Origin: Jeotgalicoccus marinus DSM 19772 | GTDB lineage: Bacteria; Bacillota; Bacilli; Staphylococcales; Salinicoccaceae | Reading direction: 5' to 3' | DNA length: 64,000 nt | Assembly: GCF_000425825.1 (NCBI RefSeq) | Contig: NZ_AUEE01000003.1 | Coordinates: 62,001-126,000 of the forward strand | Part shown: in pieces, positions 27,627 to 35,046 of the stretch | Layout of the letters: every line of letters starts with the position of its first letter | Position numbering within the stretch: position 1 is the stretch's first letter | Notes under the pieces: generated by a model | What the model saw: only the letters and a program-made list of their open reading frames with translations | What the model was told of the DNA's origin: nothing | Database searches by the model: none | Made by a program: the position numbers and the translations under genes

Positions 27627-28664
27627 TTATTTCGTTAATATAGGACGATCAATTGTTTTACCCTCAAGCTCCAACAGGACATTTATTGACTGCATTAAGT
27701 CAGAGAACTCTGCAGGTGTCAGACATTGTTGGCCGTCACTCCAAGCATTCTCTGGATCTTCATGAACTTCGATTTGTAAACCACTTGCACCTGCAACTAC
27801 TGCAGATTTTGCCATTGAAGGAATAACATATCTTGTACCTGCAGCATGGGATGGATCAACAATAATAGGTAGATGAGATTCCTTTTGTACTACCGGTACA
27901 GCTTGAATATCTAATGTATTACGTGTCGCTGTTTCAAATGTTCTGATACCACGTTCAACAAGTACTACATTTTCATTCCCGCCAGCCATGATGTACTCAG
28001 CTGACATTAACCATTCTTGAATTGTTGCCGACATTCCACGTTTTAAGTAAATCGGTTTGTTCGTTTGACCTAAGGCTTTAAGTAAATCAAAGTTTTGCAT
28101 ATTTCTCGCACCAATTTGGATGACATCCACCATATCAACGAATGTATCAAGATGGTCTGTACCCATGAGTTCAGAAACGATTGGTAATCCTGTTTCTTTC
28201 TTTGCTTCATTTAGAATTTTTAAGCCTTCGACACCAAGCCCCTGGAAACTATATGGTGATGTTCTAGGTTTGAATGCACCACCGCGCAGTGAATTTGCAC
28301 CTGCTTCTTTAAGTTTAATTGCAAGTTCCACTGTGCTGTCTAGATCTTCAACAGAGCAAGGTCCTGCACACATCATAAAATGATCTGCCCCGACTTTAAC
28401 ACCATTTCCAATATCTATTACACTATCTTCTTCTTTAAAACTTCTGTTCGCTTTCTTATATGGCTTTTGAATTCTGTACACCCCGTCCACGATACTGTAT
28501 TTTTTAAAATCATTTTCAGAGACTTTGGATGTATCGCCGATTAGACCGATGATTGTTCTTCTTTCACCATCAGAACGGTGCACTCTAAAACCAGCATTTT
28601 CTACTGCTGTAACCAATGTCTGAATGTCATTTTCCTTTGCGTCACGTTTTACATGAATAATCAT
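27627..28664 (-). CDS. DAHP synthase, ferredoxin-like-domain type
   Basis: 3-deoxy-7-phosphoheptulonate synthase (345 aa) joins PEP and erythrose-4-phosphate, the first shikimate step. Residues 1-70 (MIIHVKRDAKENDIQTLVTAVENAGFRVHRS...) form the ferredoxin-like regulatory domain of the Thermotoga type. The beta/alpha-barrel follows with MCAGPCSVED (metal Cys), LRGGAFKPRTSPYSFQG, IGARNMQN, LKRGMSATIQEWL and IVDPSHAAGTR. The N-terminal domain typically mediates Tyr feedback. GGAGG precedes ATG 28664, just after an intrinsic terminator in the leader, so expression depends on read-through of the attenuator. Confidence 0.93.
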   Translation of the reverse strand: MIIHVKRDAKENDIQTLVTAVENAGFRVHRSDGERRTIIGLIGDTSKVSENDFKKYSIVDGVYRIQKPYKKANRSFKEEDSVIDIGNGVKVGADHFMMCAGPCSVEDLDSTVELAIKLKEAGANSLRGGAFKPRTSPYSFQGLGVEGLKILNEAKKETGLPIVSELMGTDHLDTFVDMVDVIQIGARNMQNFDLLKALGQTNKPIYLKRGMSATIQEWLMSAEYIMAGGNENVVLVERGIRTFETATRNTLDIQAVPVVQKESHLPIIVDPSHAAGTRYVIPSMAKSAVVAGASGLQIEVHEDPENAWSDGQQCLTPAEFSDLMQSINVLLELEGKTIDRPILTK

Positions 28665-28681
28665 AAATATAGCCTCCTAAT

Positions 28682-28727
28682 AATTTTAAAAATAAAACTG
28701 CCACTTAACTTTAAAGATAAGTGGCAG
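28682..28727 (-). terminator. Leader terminator before the DAHP synthase gene
   Basis: On the reverse strand a 10-bp stem CTGCCACTTA / TAAGTGGCAG (28718-28727 and 28698-28707, 10-nt loop) is followed directly by TTTTATTTTT, and ends about 18 nt before the start codon with the ribosome site in between. It is a textbook intrinsic terminator placed inside the leader, between promoter and gene. Its upstream arm can instead pair with 28765-28773 (ATAAGTGGC / GCCACTTAT), which would prevent it forming. Confidence 0.88.
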
Positions 28728-28864
28728 TAGGTATAAAAAAATATATTAGAAGTCCCGACCTCTAGCCACTTATTTTTAAGTAAATGGCTAGACATTACAA
28801 AATCTTCAGCCATCATTGATACAAACAATTTGTTTTACGTTTGTACAAATGATGAGTACAAACG
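28682..28864 (-). promoter_or_regulatory. Putative Tyr/Phe attenuator with alternating RNA pairings
   Basis: Seven segments, numbered 5' to 3' on the reverse strand, can pair in two exclusive sets. Set A: 1:2 (28856-28864 with 28838-28846, 9 bp), 3:4 (28808-28814 with 28783-28789, 7 bp), 5:6 (28765-28773 with 28717-28725, 9 bp), which leaves no terminator. Set B: 2:3 (28839-28854 with 28811-28826, 14 of 16 bp), 4:5 (28778-28791 with 28762-28775), 6:7 (the terminator). A ribosome at the leader stop codon would cover segment 1 and favour set B; one stalled at the first Tyr-Phe codons would leave segment 1 free and favour set A. The logic is inference from the pairing. No T-box consensus is present. 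Confidence 0.72.
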
Positions 28865-28867
28865 GTA

Positions 28868-28924
28868 TCAAAAATAGCTAAAGTAAAGCGTGTTATTTGG
28901 TTGTATAATCTTGTGAGTTAACAT
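28868..28924 (-). CDS. Leader peptide rich in Tyr/Phe codons
   Basis: 18-codon reading frame MLTHKIIQPNNTLYFSYF with AAGGAG 8 nt before its ATG, starting about 26 nt after the predicted transcription start of the DAHP synthase transcript. Four of its last five codons are Tyr or Phe (TAC TTT AGC TAT TTT TGA), the end products of the pathway the downstream genes feed. The first attenuator hairpin starts 3 nt after the stop codon, so ribosome position decides whether it can fold. This is the architecture of amino-acid attenuation leader peptides such as TrpL or PheL. No homolog was searched. Confidence 0.72.
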   Translation of the reverse strand: MLTHKIIQPNNTLYFSYF

Positions 28925-28956
28925 AATAACAGCTCCTTGTAATGTATTTGATAGTT

Positions 28957-28985
28957 ATTATAGACTCGGCTTTTTCGTTTGTCAA
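28957..28985 (-). promoter_or_regulatory. Consensus promoter of the aromatic leader transcript
   Basis: Reverse-strand TTGACA (28980-28985), 17-nt spacer, TATAAT (28957-28962): a perfect sigma-A match at both hexamers with optimal spacing, the strongest promoter seen in the window. Start of transcription is expected near 28950. Such a strong promoter fits a gene controlled by premature termination. Confidence 0.88.
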
Positions 28986-29010
28986 ACCAAATCTCAAAAT
29001 TGATTAAATC

Positions 29011-29040
29011 TTTACATAATTTAGTCATTTACTGTATAGT
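29011..29040 (+). promoter_or_regulatory. Candidate tyrA promoter
   Basis: TTTACA (29011-29016), 18-nt spacer, TATAGT (29035-29040), 31 nt before tyrA and back to back with the DAHP synthase promoter. No leader peptide fits in the short tyrA 5' region. Confidence 0.5.
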
Positions 29041-29071
29041 CATTAAGATAACAATACTTGGAGGCATATTT

Positions 29072-29926
29072 ATGAACATCGCAATTATTGGTCTAGGAAA
29101 TATAGGTGGCTCATTTGCCAAATCAATAAGAGCAAGTTTCCCTAACTATAAAATATATGCAATCGATATCGATACGGTTACTCTAGATAAGGCACAATCA
29201 ATTGGGCTAATTGACGGAGGTTCTGATGATTTCACTGCTATTATACCTAAAGCAGATTTAATTATCTTTTCTGTTTACCCTACCTTACTCAAGAATTTAG
29301 TCGAAAGCTACGTCCCATACTTTAAAAATGGTGTTGTCATTACTGATGTGACCGGTGTTAAATCATCTGTAATCAATCAAATTGAACCCCTTTTACCTAA
29401 AAGTGCGGACTTCATTTTCGGTCATCCAATGGCAGGTCGTGAGAATCGCGGGCTAGAATTTAGTAGTCGTGAGGTGTTTATTGGCGCAAACTATTTAATT
29501 ACACCCACTAGTCGGAATCTCGAAGAAAATATAGACTTCCTTAAAAACTTTGTTAAACAACTTGGTTTTGGTAATATATCTGTGATCACACCTGATTTTC
29601 ATGATGAGGTGATTGGATTTACCAGTCAACTCGCCCATGTCATAGCGATTTCTTTAATCAATAGTGATGATACTAACCGCAATACAAAGCAATACACAGG
29701 GGACAGTTATAGAGATTTAACACGTATAACAAATATTAACGAAAAACTATGGCCTGAATTATTTATGATGAATAAAGATCACCTTATTAAACATATTGAT
29801 AATTTCAAAGTACAACTTGATAAACTGACTCAAGCAATTGAGAATGACGATGTTTCGACCATGGAAAACATGATGGTCGAGAGTACTAAACGCTACATGG
29901 ATCTCCATGATTTGAATGAAGAGTAA
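29072..29926 (+). CDS. tyrA: Prephenate dehydrogenase
   Basis: Oxidatively decarboxylates prephenate to 4-hydroxyphenylpyruvate for tyrosine. The 284-aa sequence begins with the NAD-binding MNIAIIGLGNIGGSFAKSI and shows FSVYPT, DVTGVKSSV, FGHPMAGRENRG (with the catalytic His) and FTSQLAHVIA. It lacks the C-terminal ACT domain found in Bacillus TyrA (about 370 aa), so Tyr inhibition may be weaker or act otherwise. Start ATG 29072 follows GGAGG by 8 nt; upstream in-frame codons lack a site. It is divergent from the DAHP synthase-chorismate mutase unit, forming a Tyr-branch cluster. Confidence 0.87.
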   Translation: MNIAIIGLGNIGGSFAKSIRASFPNYKIYAIDIDTVTLDKAQSIGLIDGGSDDFTAIIPKADLIIFSVYPTLLKNLVESYVPYFKNGVVITDVTGVKSSVINQIEPLLPKSADFIFGHPMAGRENRGLEFSSREVFIGANYLITPTSRNLEENIDFLKNFVKQLGFGNISVITPDFHDEVIGFTSQLAHVIAISLINSDDTNRNTKQYTGDSYRDLTRITNINEKLWPELFMMNKDHLIKHIDNFKVQLDKLTQAIENDDVSTMENMMVESTKRYMDLHDLNEE

Positions 29927-29930
29927 ACAC

Positions 29931-29973
29931 AAAAAGCGAGACCTGAAGTGATCACTTCAGGTCTCGCTTTTTG
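29931..29973. terminator. Bidirectional terminator between tyrA and guaC
   Basis: Perfect 42-nt palindrome: AAAAAGCGAGACCTGAAGTG and its complement with essentially no loop, lying exactly between two converging genes. Confidence 0.92.
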
Positions 29974-29977
29974 TTTC

Positions 29978-30961
29978 TTAGTATACTTTATCCCCGTTGA
30001 AAATTGAGTTTTTAACGATGACATAGTCTACATTTCTGATTGATTCTAAATCTTTACCGCCTGCATATGAAATAGATGACTGTAGGTCCTGTTGCATTTC
30101 TACTAAAGTGCCTTCAAGTGGCCCTTTATATTCAACGTACATTTTCTTACCTTCAACGTTTTTGTGTTCACCTTTTTGGAACTCTGAAGCTGAACCAAAG
30201 TACTCTTTATATTTCTTACCATTTTCTTCGTAAACTACGCCTGGCGATTCTTCGTGGCCAGCAAATAGTGAACCTATCATCACCATTGAAGCACCAAATC
30301 TTACTGATTTCGCAATATCTCCATGCGTACGAATCCCACCATCTGCAATAATTGGTTTAGATGCAGCTTTTGCACATAGACGTAGTGCAGCAAGTTGCCA
30401 ACCACCTGTACCGAATCCAGTCTTAATTTTAGTAATACATACCTTACCTGGTCCAATACCTACTTTAGTTGCGTCTGCACCCGCATTTTCCAATTCACGC
30501 ACGGCTTCTGGTGTACCGACGTTACCTGCGATTAGGAAAGATTCTGGAATATGTTTCTTAATGTGTTTAATCATATCCATTACACGGTCTGAGTGTCCAT
30601 GTGCAATATCGATAGTAATATAGTCAGGTACTAAGTTTTCTTCTTTTAATTTAAGCACAAAGTCATATTCTTCAGGCTTGATTCCAACACTAATAGATGA
30701 GATCAAATCTCTTTCTTGCATCTTTTTAATAAAATCGATACGTGTCTCTGGGTTAAAACGGTGCATAATATAAAAATAACCATTTTCCGCTAAGTATGTG
30801 GCTATATTTTCGTCAATAATTGTTTGCATGTTAGCTGGAACGACTGGTAGTTTAAATGTGTGTTTTCCAAATTGAATCGAAGTGTCACACTCTGATCTGC
30901 TGTCAACAATACATTTGTTCGGAATTAACTGTATATCTTCATAATCAAAAACGCTATCCAT
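29978..30961 (-). CDS. guaC: GMP reductase
   Basis: NADPH-dependent conversion of GMP to IMP for purine balance (327 aa, IMPDH/GMPR barrel). The catalytic cysteine is in [27 protein letters not shown]; other marks are [34 protein letters not shown] and [19 protein letters not shown]. The absence of the roughly 120-residue CBS insertion and the total length separate it from IMP dehydrogenase. Upstream are a good promoter and a 5' region without a recognisable purine riboswitch. Confidence 0.95.
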   Translation of the reverse strand: MDSVFDYEDIQLIPNKCIVDSRSECDTSIQFGKHTFKLPVVPANMQTIIDENIATYLAENGYFYIMHRFNPETRIDFIKKMQERDLISSISVGIKPEEYDFVLKLKEENLVPDYITIDIAHGHSDRVMDMIKHIKKHIPESFLIAGNVGTPEAVRELENAGADATKVGIGPGKVCITKIKTGFGTGGWQLAALRLCAKAASKPIIADGGIRTHGDIAKSVRFGASMVMIGSLFAGHEESPGVVYEENGKKYKEYFGSASEFQKGEHKNVEGKKMYVEYKGPLEGTLVEMQQDLQSSISYAGGKDLESIRNVDYVIVKNSIFNGDKVY

Positions 30962-31024
30962 GATAAATGCTCCTCTAATCCGTATATTAATTACATGATA
31001 TTATTATCTCGTTCGCCAATAGGG

Positions 31025-31053
31025 ATTATAAGGGATATGAATTATAAAGTCAA
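31025..31053 (-). promoter_or_regulatory. guaC promoter
   Basis: Reverse-strand TTGACT (31048-31053), 17-nt spacer, TATAAT (31025-31030), about 64 nt before guaC. A GGCGAACGAGA stretch just downstream is reminiscent of a PurR half-site (core CGAAC) but is not a convincing PurBox. Confidence 0.75.
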
Positions 31054-31069
31054 CGAAAGACGTTGAAAT

Positions 31070-31094
31070 AAAAAAGAACCGAAAATTTTCGGTC
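31070..31094 (-). terminator. Terminator of the RacA-like gene
   Basis: Palindrome ACCGAAAATTTTCGGT followed on the reverse strand by TTCTTTTTTATT; it starts at the stop codon of the upstream gene and separates it from guaC. Confidence 0.8.
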
Positions 31095-32012
31095 CTATCC
31101 TTTAAATATACTTGCAAGTTTACCGAAGAAGCCTTTCTTCGGTTCTTCAATTTGTTTTTCTACAGAATCACGATAGTTAAGGTTTTCTGGCTGTGTTTCT
31201 TTTTCTTCGTTAGATTGACTCATATCCACACTTGTTTTTGGCCGATCTATTGTGTCATCAGTAGATGGCTCAGGAGGTGCTTCCTCTGATATATGATTTT
31301 CCTTAGGTTCAGTTGCCTCAGATTCAGTTTTTGAAACTTCTTCTGTTGAAGTTCTAGTATCTTCAGCTTCCTCTGTTACATTTACTTCTTGTTCTATAGT
31401 AGAGTCATCAACTTCTTCCACACCAGGCGCCTCTGTTTTAATCGTTTCAGTTAATGCAGCCGGTTCCTCAGTGACTTCTTCAGATACAGTCGTTTCTGTC
31501 CCGTCTTCAGGTACTGTTTCAGATTCTAACTCATCTGCAGTTGAAAGTACCCCATCTTCTTCAAAAGCTGTATATTCAAGCGCTGCACGATCATATTCTT
31601 CAAGTCTTTGAACCAGAGTATTGATATTCGTTTTTAATGCTTTGTTTTCATTTTGTATTTCGTCTAATTTCTCTAATACAAGTGAAAACATTCTTGAAAT
31701 ATCGTGGTTCGACATATTAGAAACTTCGTTTGTCTCTTCTGAAGAATCTTCATCGAAACTATTTAAGTTCTCTATAATCTCATCTGCTGCTGAATCCAAA
31801 GTATTACCTGGAGATTTAGCAATTCTAATCATTTCCTGGAGGATGCTTACATCCTTTTTAGAGAAGAGTCTACGATTATATTCATCCTTAGCCACTTCAT
31901 AATTTCTATCCTCAAGTAACCTAACATACTTTCTCACATTCTGATCGGATAACTCGACCATTTCTGTTACTTGTGCGGTTGTATAATATATAACGTTCCG
32001 AGACTGGTTCAC
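31095..32012 (-). CDS. RacA/MerR-like HTH protein with coiled coil and acidic region
   Basis: 305-aa protein of composite build. Residues about 8-75 form a MerR-type winged helix (YYTTAQVTEMVELSDQNVRKYVRLLEDR...RRLFSKKDVSILQEMI). About 105-150 is a coiled coil (SLVLEKLDEIQNENKALKTNINTLVQRLEEYD). About 155-275 is a low-complexity Glu/Thr/Ser-rich stretch. The last residues, GFFGKLASIFKG, form a short amphipathic helix that could touch the membrane. The plan recalls RacA, which anchors the chromosome to the pole, but identity is not claimed. GTG start at 32012 follows CAGGAG by 7 nt. Confidence 0.6.
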   Translation of the reverse strand: MNQSRNVIYYTTAQVTEMVELSDQNVRKYVRLLEDRNYEVAKDEYNRRLFSKKDVSILQEMIRIAKSPGNTLDSAADEIIENLNSFDEDSSEETNEVSNMSNHDISRMFSLVLEKLDEIQNENKALKTNINTLVQRLEEYDRAALEYTAFEEDGVLSTADELESETVPEDGTETTVSEEVTEEPAALTETIKTEAPGVEEVDDSTIEQEVNVTEEAEDTRTSTEEVSKTESEATEPKENHISEEAPPEPSTDDTIDRPKTSVDMSQSNEEKETQPENLNYRDSVEKQIEEPKKGFFGKLASIFKG

Positions 32013-32046
32013 CGTATCACTCCTGTAGGTTTAATACAATCATTAT

Positions 32047-32097
32047 AACGCCTATCGTTACAAATTTCTAGATGCTTTATAGTGTTGTAACGGCGTT
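32047..32097. repeat. Bulged inverted repeat between divergent genes
   Basis: AACGCC-tatc-GTTACAA (32047-32063) pairs with TTGTAAC-GGCGTT (32085-32097): 13 bp with a 4-nt bulge and 21-nt loop. It overlaps a TATAAT-like -10 of the reverse-strand HTH gene (TAGAAA-17-TATAAT), so it may be an operator for autoregulation. It lies between that gene and the transsulfuration gene. Confidence 0.5.
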
Positions 32098-32133
32098 GCA
32101 CCGTCTTAATTATCGAAATATTCCATTAAAACA

Positions 32134-32163
32134 TTGACTTTGCTAGCTACTTTTATATATATT
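32134..32163 (+). promoter_or_regulatory. Candidate promoter of the transsulfuration gene
   Basis: TTGACT (32134-32139), 18-nt spacer, TATATT (32158-32163), 46 nt before the TTG start. Confidence 0.5.
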
Positions 32164-32208
32164 TAATCTATCTTTCAACAAATACATAAGAAGAAAGGAC
32201 GTTACATA

Positions 32209-33297
32209 TTGGATACTAAACTTTCACAAATATCATTAAATCCAGACCATACTGGAGCAACAACAAATCCTATTTATTTAGCCACTGCCTATGAACATGA
32301 AGGTGTAGGTAAATCAACTGGTTTTGATTATACAAGAACTAAAAACCCTTCAAGATCATTCTTTGAAGAGGCATTTGCTGACTTAGAGGGTGGCTATCAA
32401 TCATTTGCAACTGCGAGTGGAATGGCCGCTGTTCAACTGTGTTGTAATCTATTCAACAGTGGGGATGAAATATTAGTAAGTTTTGACCTTTATGGCGGTA
32501 CATTTAGAATTTTTGATTTCTATGAAAGAAAATATAATATAAAATTCCACTATGTCGATTTTAATAATGAAACGACATTAAAAAAACACATAAACAATAA
32601 TACTCGTGCATTCTTTATAGAGCCTATTACTAATCCTTCAATGGAAAAAACTGATTTAAAACCTCTATATAAGCTCGCTGAACAACATGAAATTCTCACC
32701 ATTATCGACAATACATTTTTAACACCTTATCTTTCGCAACCCTTGACTGAAGGTGCAGACATTGTACTTCATTCAGCAACTAAATATATTGGTGGACACA
32801 ATGATGTATTAGCAGGTGTTGTCACTGTTAATAATCCAGAATTAGCAGAACAATTATTCCTATATCATAATATGGTTGGTGCAACACTCTCACCAATTGA
32901 TTCTTTCCTTTTACTTAGAGGGCTTAAAACCCTACATATTCGTATGGATCGCTCAATTGAAAACGCCAAAAAAGTGGCTGCCTATTTTAATGGACATAAG
33001 AGTATAAAAGACGTACTTTATGCTGGAACTACAGGCATGCTCAGCTTACGTTTCAATGACAACTATAGCGTCAATAAATTCTTAGAGAATATTGAAGTAT
33101 GTACTTTTGCAGAAAGTTTAGGTGGAACTGAAACCTTTATCACATTCCCATTCACACAAACTCATGCAGAAATGCCTGATGAGGAAAGATTAAAACGCGG
33201 TATCGATGATACTTTAATCCGGTTATCAATTGGTATTGAAAATGCAGATGATATTATTAATGATATCGAACAAGCTTTAGAAAAATCTATAAAATAG
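32209..33297 (+). CDS. Cys/Met-metabolism PLP enzyme (MetB/MetC family)
   Basis: Transsulfuration-type PLP enzyme of 362 aa: cystathionine gamma-synthase, beta-lyase or O-acetylhomoserine sulfhydrylase. Landmarks: FDYTRTKNPSR (39-49), ATASGMAAVQ (phosphate binding), SFDLYGGTFR, EPITNPSMEKTDL, DNTFLTPYLSQPL and the PLP lysine in LHSATKYIGGHNDVLAG; the C-terminal SLGGTETFITFPFTQTHAEM holds the substrate-binding region. Translation begins at TTG 32209 after AGAAAGGACG. It stands alone without a metI/metC partner. With MetA predicted to make O-acetylhomoserine, this enzyme may use that product; inference. Confidence 0.82.
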   Translation: MDTKLSQISLNPDHTGATTNPIYLATAYEHEGVGKSTGFDYTRTKNPSRSFFEEAFADLEGGYQSFATASGMAAVQLCCNLFNSGDEILVSFDLYGGTFRIFDFYERKYNIKFHYVDFNNETTLKKHINNNTRAFFIEPITNPSMEKTDLKPLYKLAEQHEILTIIDNTFLTPYLSQPLTEGADIVLHSATKYIGGHNDVLAGVVTVNNPELAEQLFLYHNMVGATLSPIDSFLLLRGLKTLHIRMDRSIENAKKVAAYFNGHKSIKDVLYAGTTGMLSLRFNDNYSVNKFLENIEVCTFAESLGGTETFITFPFTQTHAEMPDEERLKRGIDDTLIRLSIGIENADDIINDIEQALEKSIK

Positions 33298-33308
33298 AAT
33301 GCACTATA

Positions 33309-33347
33309 AAAACCCCTTTCGTTAGCATTATCAACGAAAGGGGTTTT
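33309..33347. terminator. Bidirectional terminator between transsulfuration gene and mqo
   Basis: Perfect 15-bp stem AAAACCCCTTTCGTT / AACGAAAGGGGTTTT with a 9-nt loop, between converging genes. Confidence 0.9.
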
Positions 33348-33356
33348 CCTATTCAA

Positions 33357-34865
33357 TTAGCTTAACAAAGCACCTTCTTCATGGCTTTTTAAGCCAAGTG
33401 CCTTTGTAGTTCGTTCATTTACTTCTTTAAACAACTCTGGATTTTGGGACAAGGAAGTACCGTAAGTTGGTATCATTTCTTTAATTTTGTCTTCCCAGCC
33501 CGGGAACTCTTCTGGGAAGGCTCTACTGATTAAATCAAGCATCGCATCTACACAGACTGAAGCCCCTGGTGATGCACCTAGTAAGGATGCTATCGAACCA
33601 TCTTCTGATACGATTGTTTCCGTACCAAACATCAATGTACCTTTTCCGTCTTTGTCTGTATCCTTGATAACTTGAACGCGTTGACCAGCAACTACTGTTC
33701 TCCAGTCCTTACTTTTGGCATCAGGAATAAATTCTCTTAGCTCTTCGATACGCTCTTCTTGCTTTAATAATACTTGTTGTATTAGATATTTTGTTAATCC
33801 CATTTCCTTAGCACCAGCGGATAGCATCGTTAAGACATTATAAGGTTTTACCGATGCAATTAGGTCTAAATATGACCCTGTTTTTAAGAACTTAGGAGAG
33901 AAGCCTGCAAATGGTCCAAATAATAGTGAACGTTTACCATCGATGTAGCGTGTATCTAAGTGAGGTACAGACATTGGTGGTGCACCCACTTTCGCTTTAC
34001 CATACACTTTCGCTTCATGTTTATTGACGATTTCTTCATCTTCACAAACTAAAAACAGGCCACTGACAGGGAATCCACCGATTTTTTTAGACTCTGGTAA
34101 TTTCGTTTTTTGTAAGAGTGGTAGACTCGCTCCACCTGCACCAATAAATACAAAATCAGCGGTATGAAATTCTAGTCTACCCGTATTTAAATCTTTTACT
34201 TTCACTTGCCATTTGCCAGATTCTGTACGTCTTAAATCTTGCACCTCGTGCTTATACTCAACTTCAATACCATCATTTGCTAGGTTATCAAATAATTTTT
34301 CTGTTAGACTTCCGAAGTTAATATCCGTTCCGGAGTCAATTTTAGTCACTGCAATTTCTTCAGATGGTTGGCGGCCTTCCATCATTAAAGGCACCCATTT
34401 TTTCAATACTTCATGATCATCTGAGATTTCCATACCTTCAAAAAGTGGACTTTCAGTTAACTTGTCGACACGTTTTTTAAGGAATTCAATATTCTTTTCA
34501 CCTTCAACAAAACTCATATGCGGCACTGTATTTATAAATTCAGATGGCGAAGATAACTTGCCATTTTCTACTAGATAAGACCAGAATTGTTTTGATAGTT
34601 GGAACTGTTCATTGATTTTAATTGCTTTTGTTGCATCAATTGTCCCATCCTTCATTTCCGGTGTATAGTTTAGTTCACATAAAGCTGAATGCCCTGTCCC
34701 AGCATTATTCCATGCATTTGAACTTTCACTTGCCACAGCATCCAGTTTTTCGAATACCTTGATATTCCATTCAGGTTTTAATTCTTTTAAAAGCGTTCCA
34801 AGCGTGGCACTCATAATTCCACCACCGATTAGAACGACATCAGATTTGCTAATAGAAGTAGCCAT
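33357..34865 (-). CDS. mqo: Malate:quinone oxidoreductase
   Basis: FAD-dependent peripheral membrane enzyme that oxidises malate to oxaloacetate and reduces quinone (502 aa). FAD-binding [19 protein letters not shown] is at the N-terminus; [49 protein letters not shown] and [18 protein letters not shown] are family hallmarks. ATG 34865 (MATSISKSD) gives the standard N-terminus. The frame is open for a further 69 nt, but that extension has no family character. A candidate promoter (TTGAGT-17-TATATA) and two phased direct repeats lie upstream. Confidence 0.94.
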   Translation of the reverse strand: MATSISKSDVVLIGGGIMSATLGTLLKELKPEWNIKVFEKLDAVASESSNAWNNAGTGHSALCELNYTPEMKDGTIDATKAIKINEQFQLSKQFWSYLVENGKLSSPSEFINTVPHMSFVEGEKNIEFLKKRVDKLTESPLFEGMEISDDHEVLKKWVPLMMEGRQPSEEIAVTKIDSGTDINFGSLTEKLFDNLANDGIEVEYKHEVQDLRRTESGKWQVKVKDLNTGRLEFHTADFVFIGAGGASLPLLQKTKLPESKKIGGFPVSGLFLVCEDEEIVNKHEAKVYGKAKVGAPPMSVPHLDTRYIDGKRSLLFGPFAGFSPKFLKTGSYLDLIASVKPYNVLTMLSAGAKEMGLTKYLIQQVLLKQEERIEELREFIPDAKSKDWRTVVAGQRVQVIKDTDKDGKGTLMFGTETIVSEDGSIASLLGASPGASVCVDAMLDLISRAFPEEFPGWEDKIKEMIPTYGTSLSQNPELFKEVNERTTKALGLKSHEEGALLS

Positions 34866-34955
34866 AATCTTATCTAAGCCCCTTATTCTCTTATTAATTG
34901 TTTTATATATATACAGTATACTCTTTTTACTCAAGTTCTTAAAGTCAAATTACGT

Positions 34956-34991
34956 AATGCGTTATACTAATTAAAAAATGTGTCATACTAA
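34956..34991. repeat. Two 15-bp direct repeats, 21-bp phase, upstream of mqo
   Basis: On the reverse strand TTAGTATGACACATT (34977-34991) and TTAGTATAACGCATT (34956-34970) match at 13 of 15 positions and start exactly 21 bp apart, two turns of the helix. They lie just upstream of the candidate mqo promoter. This is the layout of a direct-repeat binding site for an activator or response regulator. The regulator is unknown. Confidence 0.6.
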
Positions 34992-35000
34992 TAAAATATT

Positions 35001-35035
35001 CAAAAAAGTCACCTGTTTATAACAAACAAGTGACT
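35001..35035 (-). terminator. Terminator of the 109-aa gene
   Basis: Stem AGTCACcTGTTT / AAACAaGTGACT with a short loop, followed on the reverse strand by TTTTTTG, 12 nt past the stop of the upstream gene. Confidence 0.8.
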
Positions 35036-35046
35036 AAAGAATTTCA

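Noticed and set aside
28665-28950. T-box riboswitch in front of the DAHP synthase gene
   Set aside because: No AGGGTGGNACCGCG-type T-box sequence or recognisable Stem I; the leader peptide and alternating stems explain the region better.
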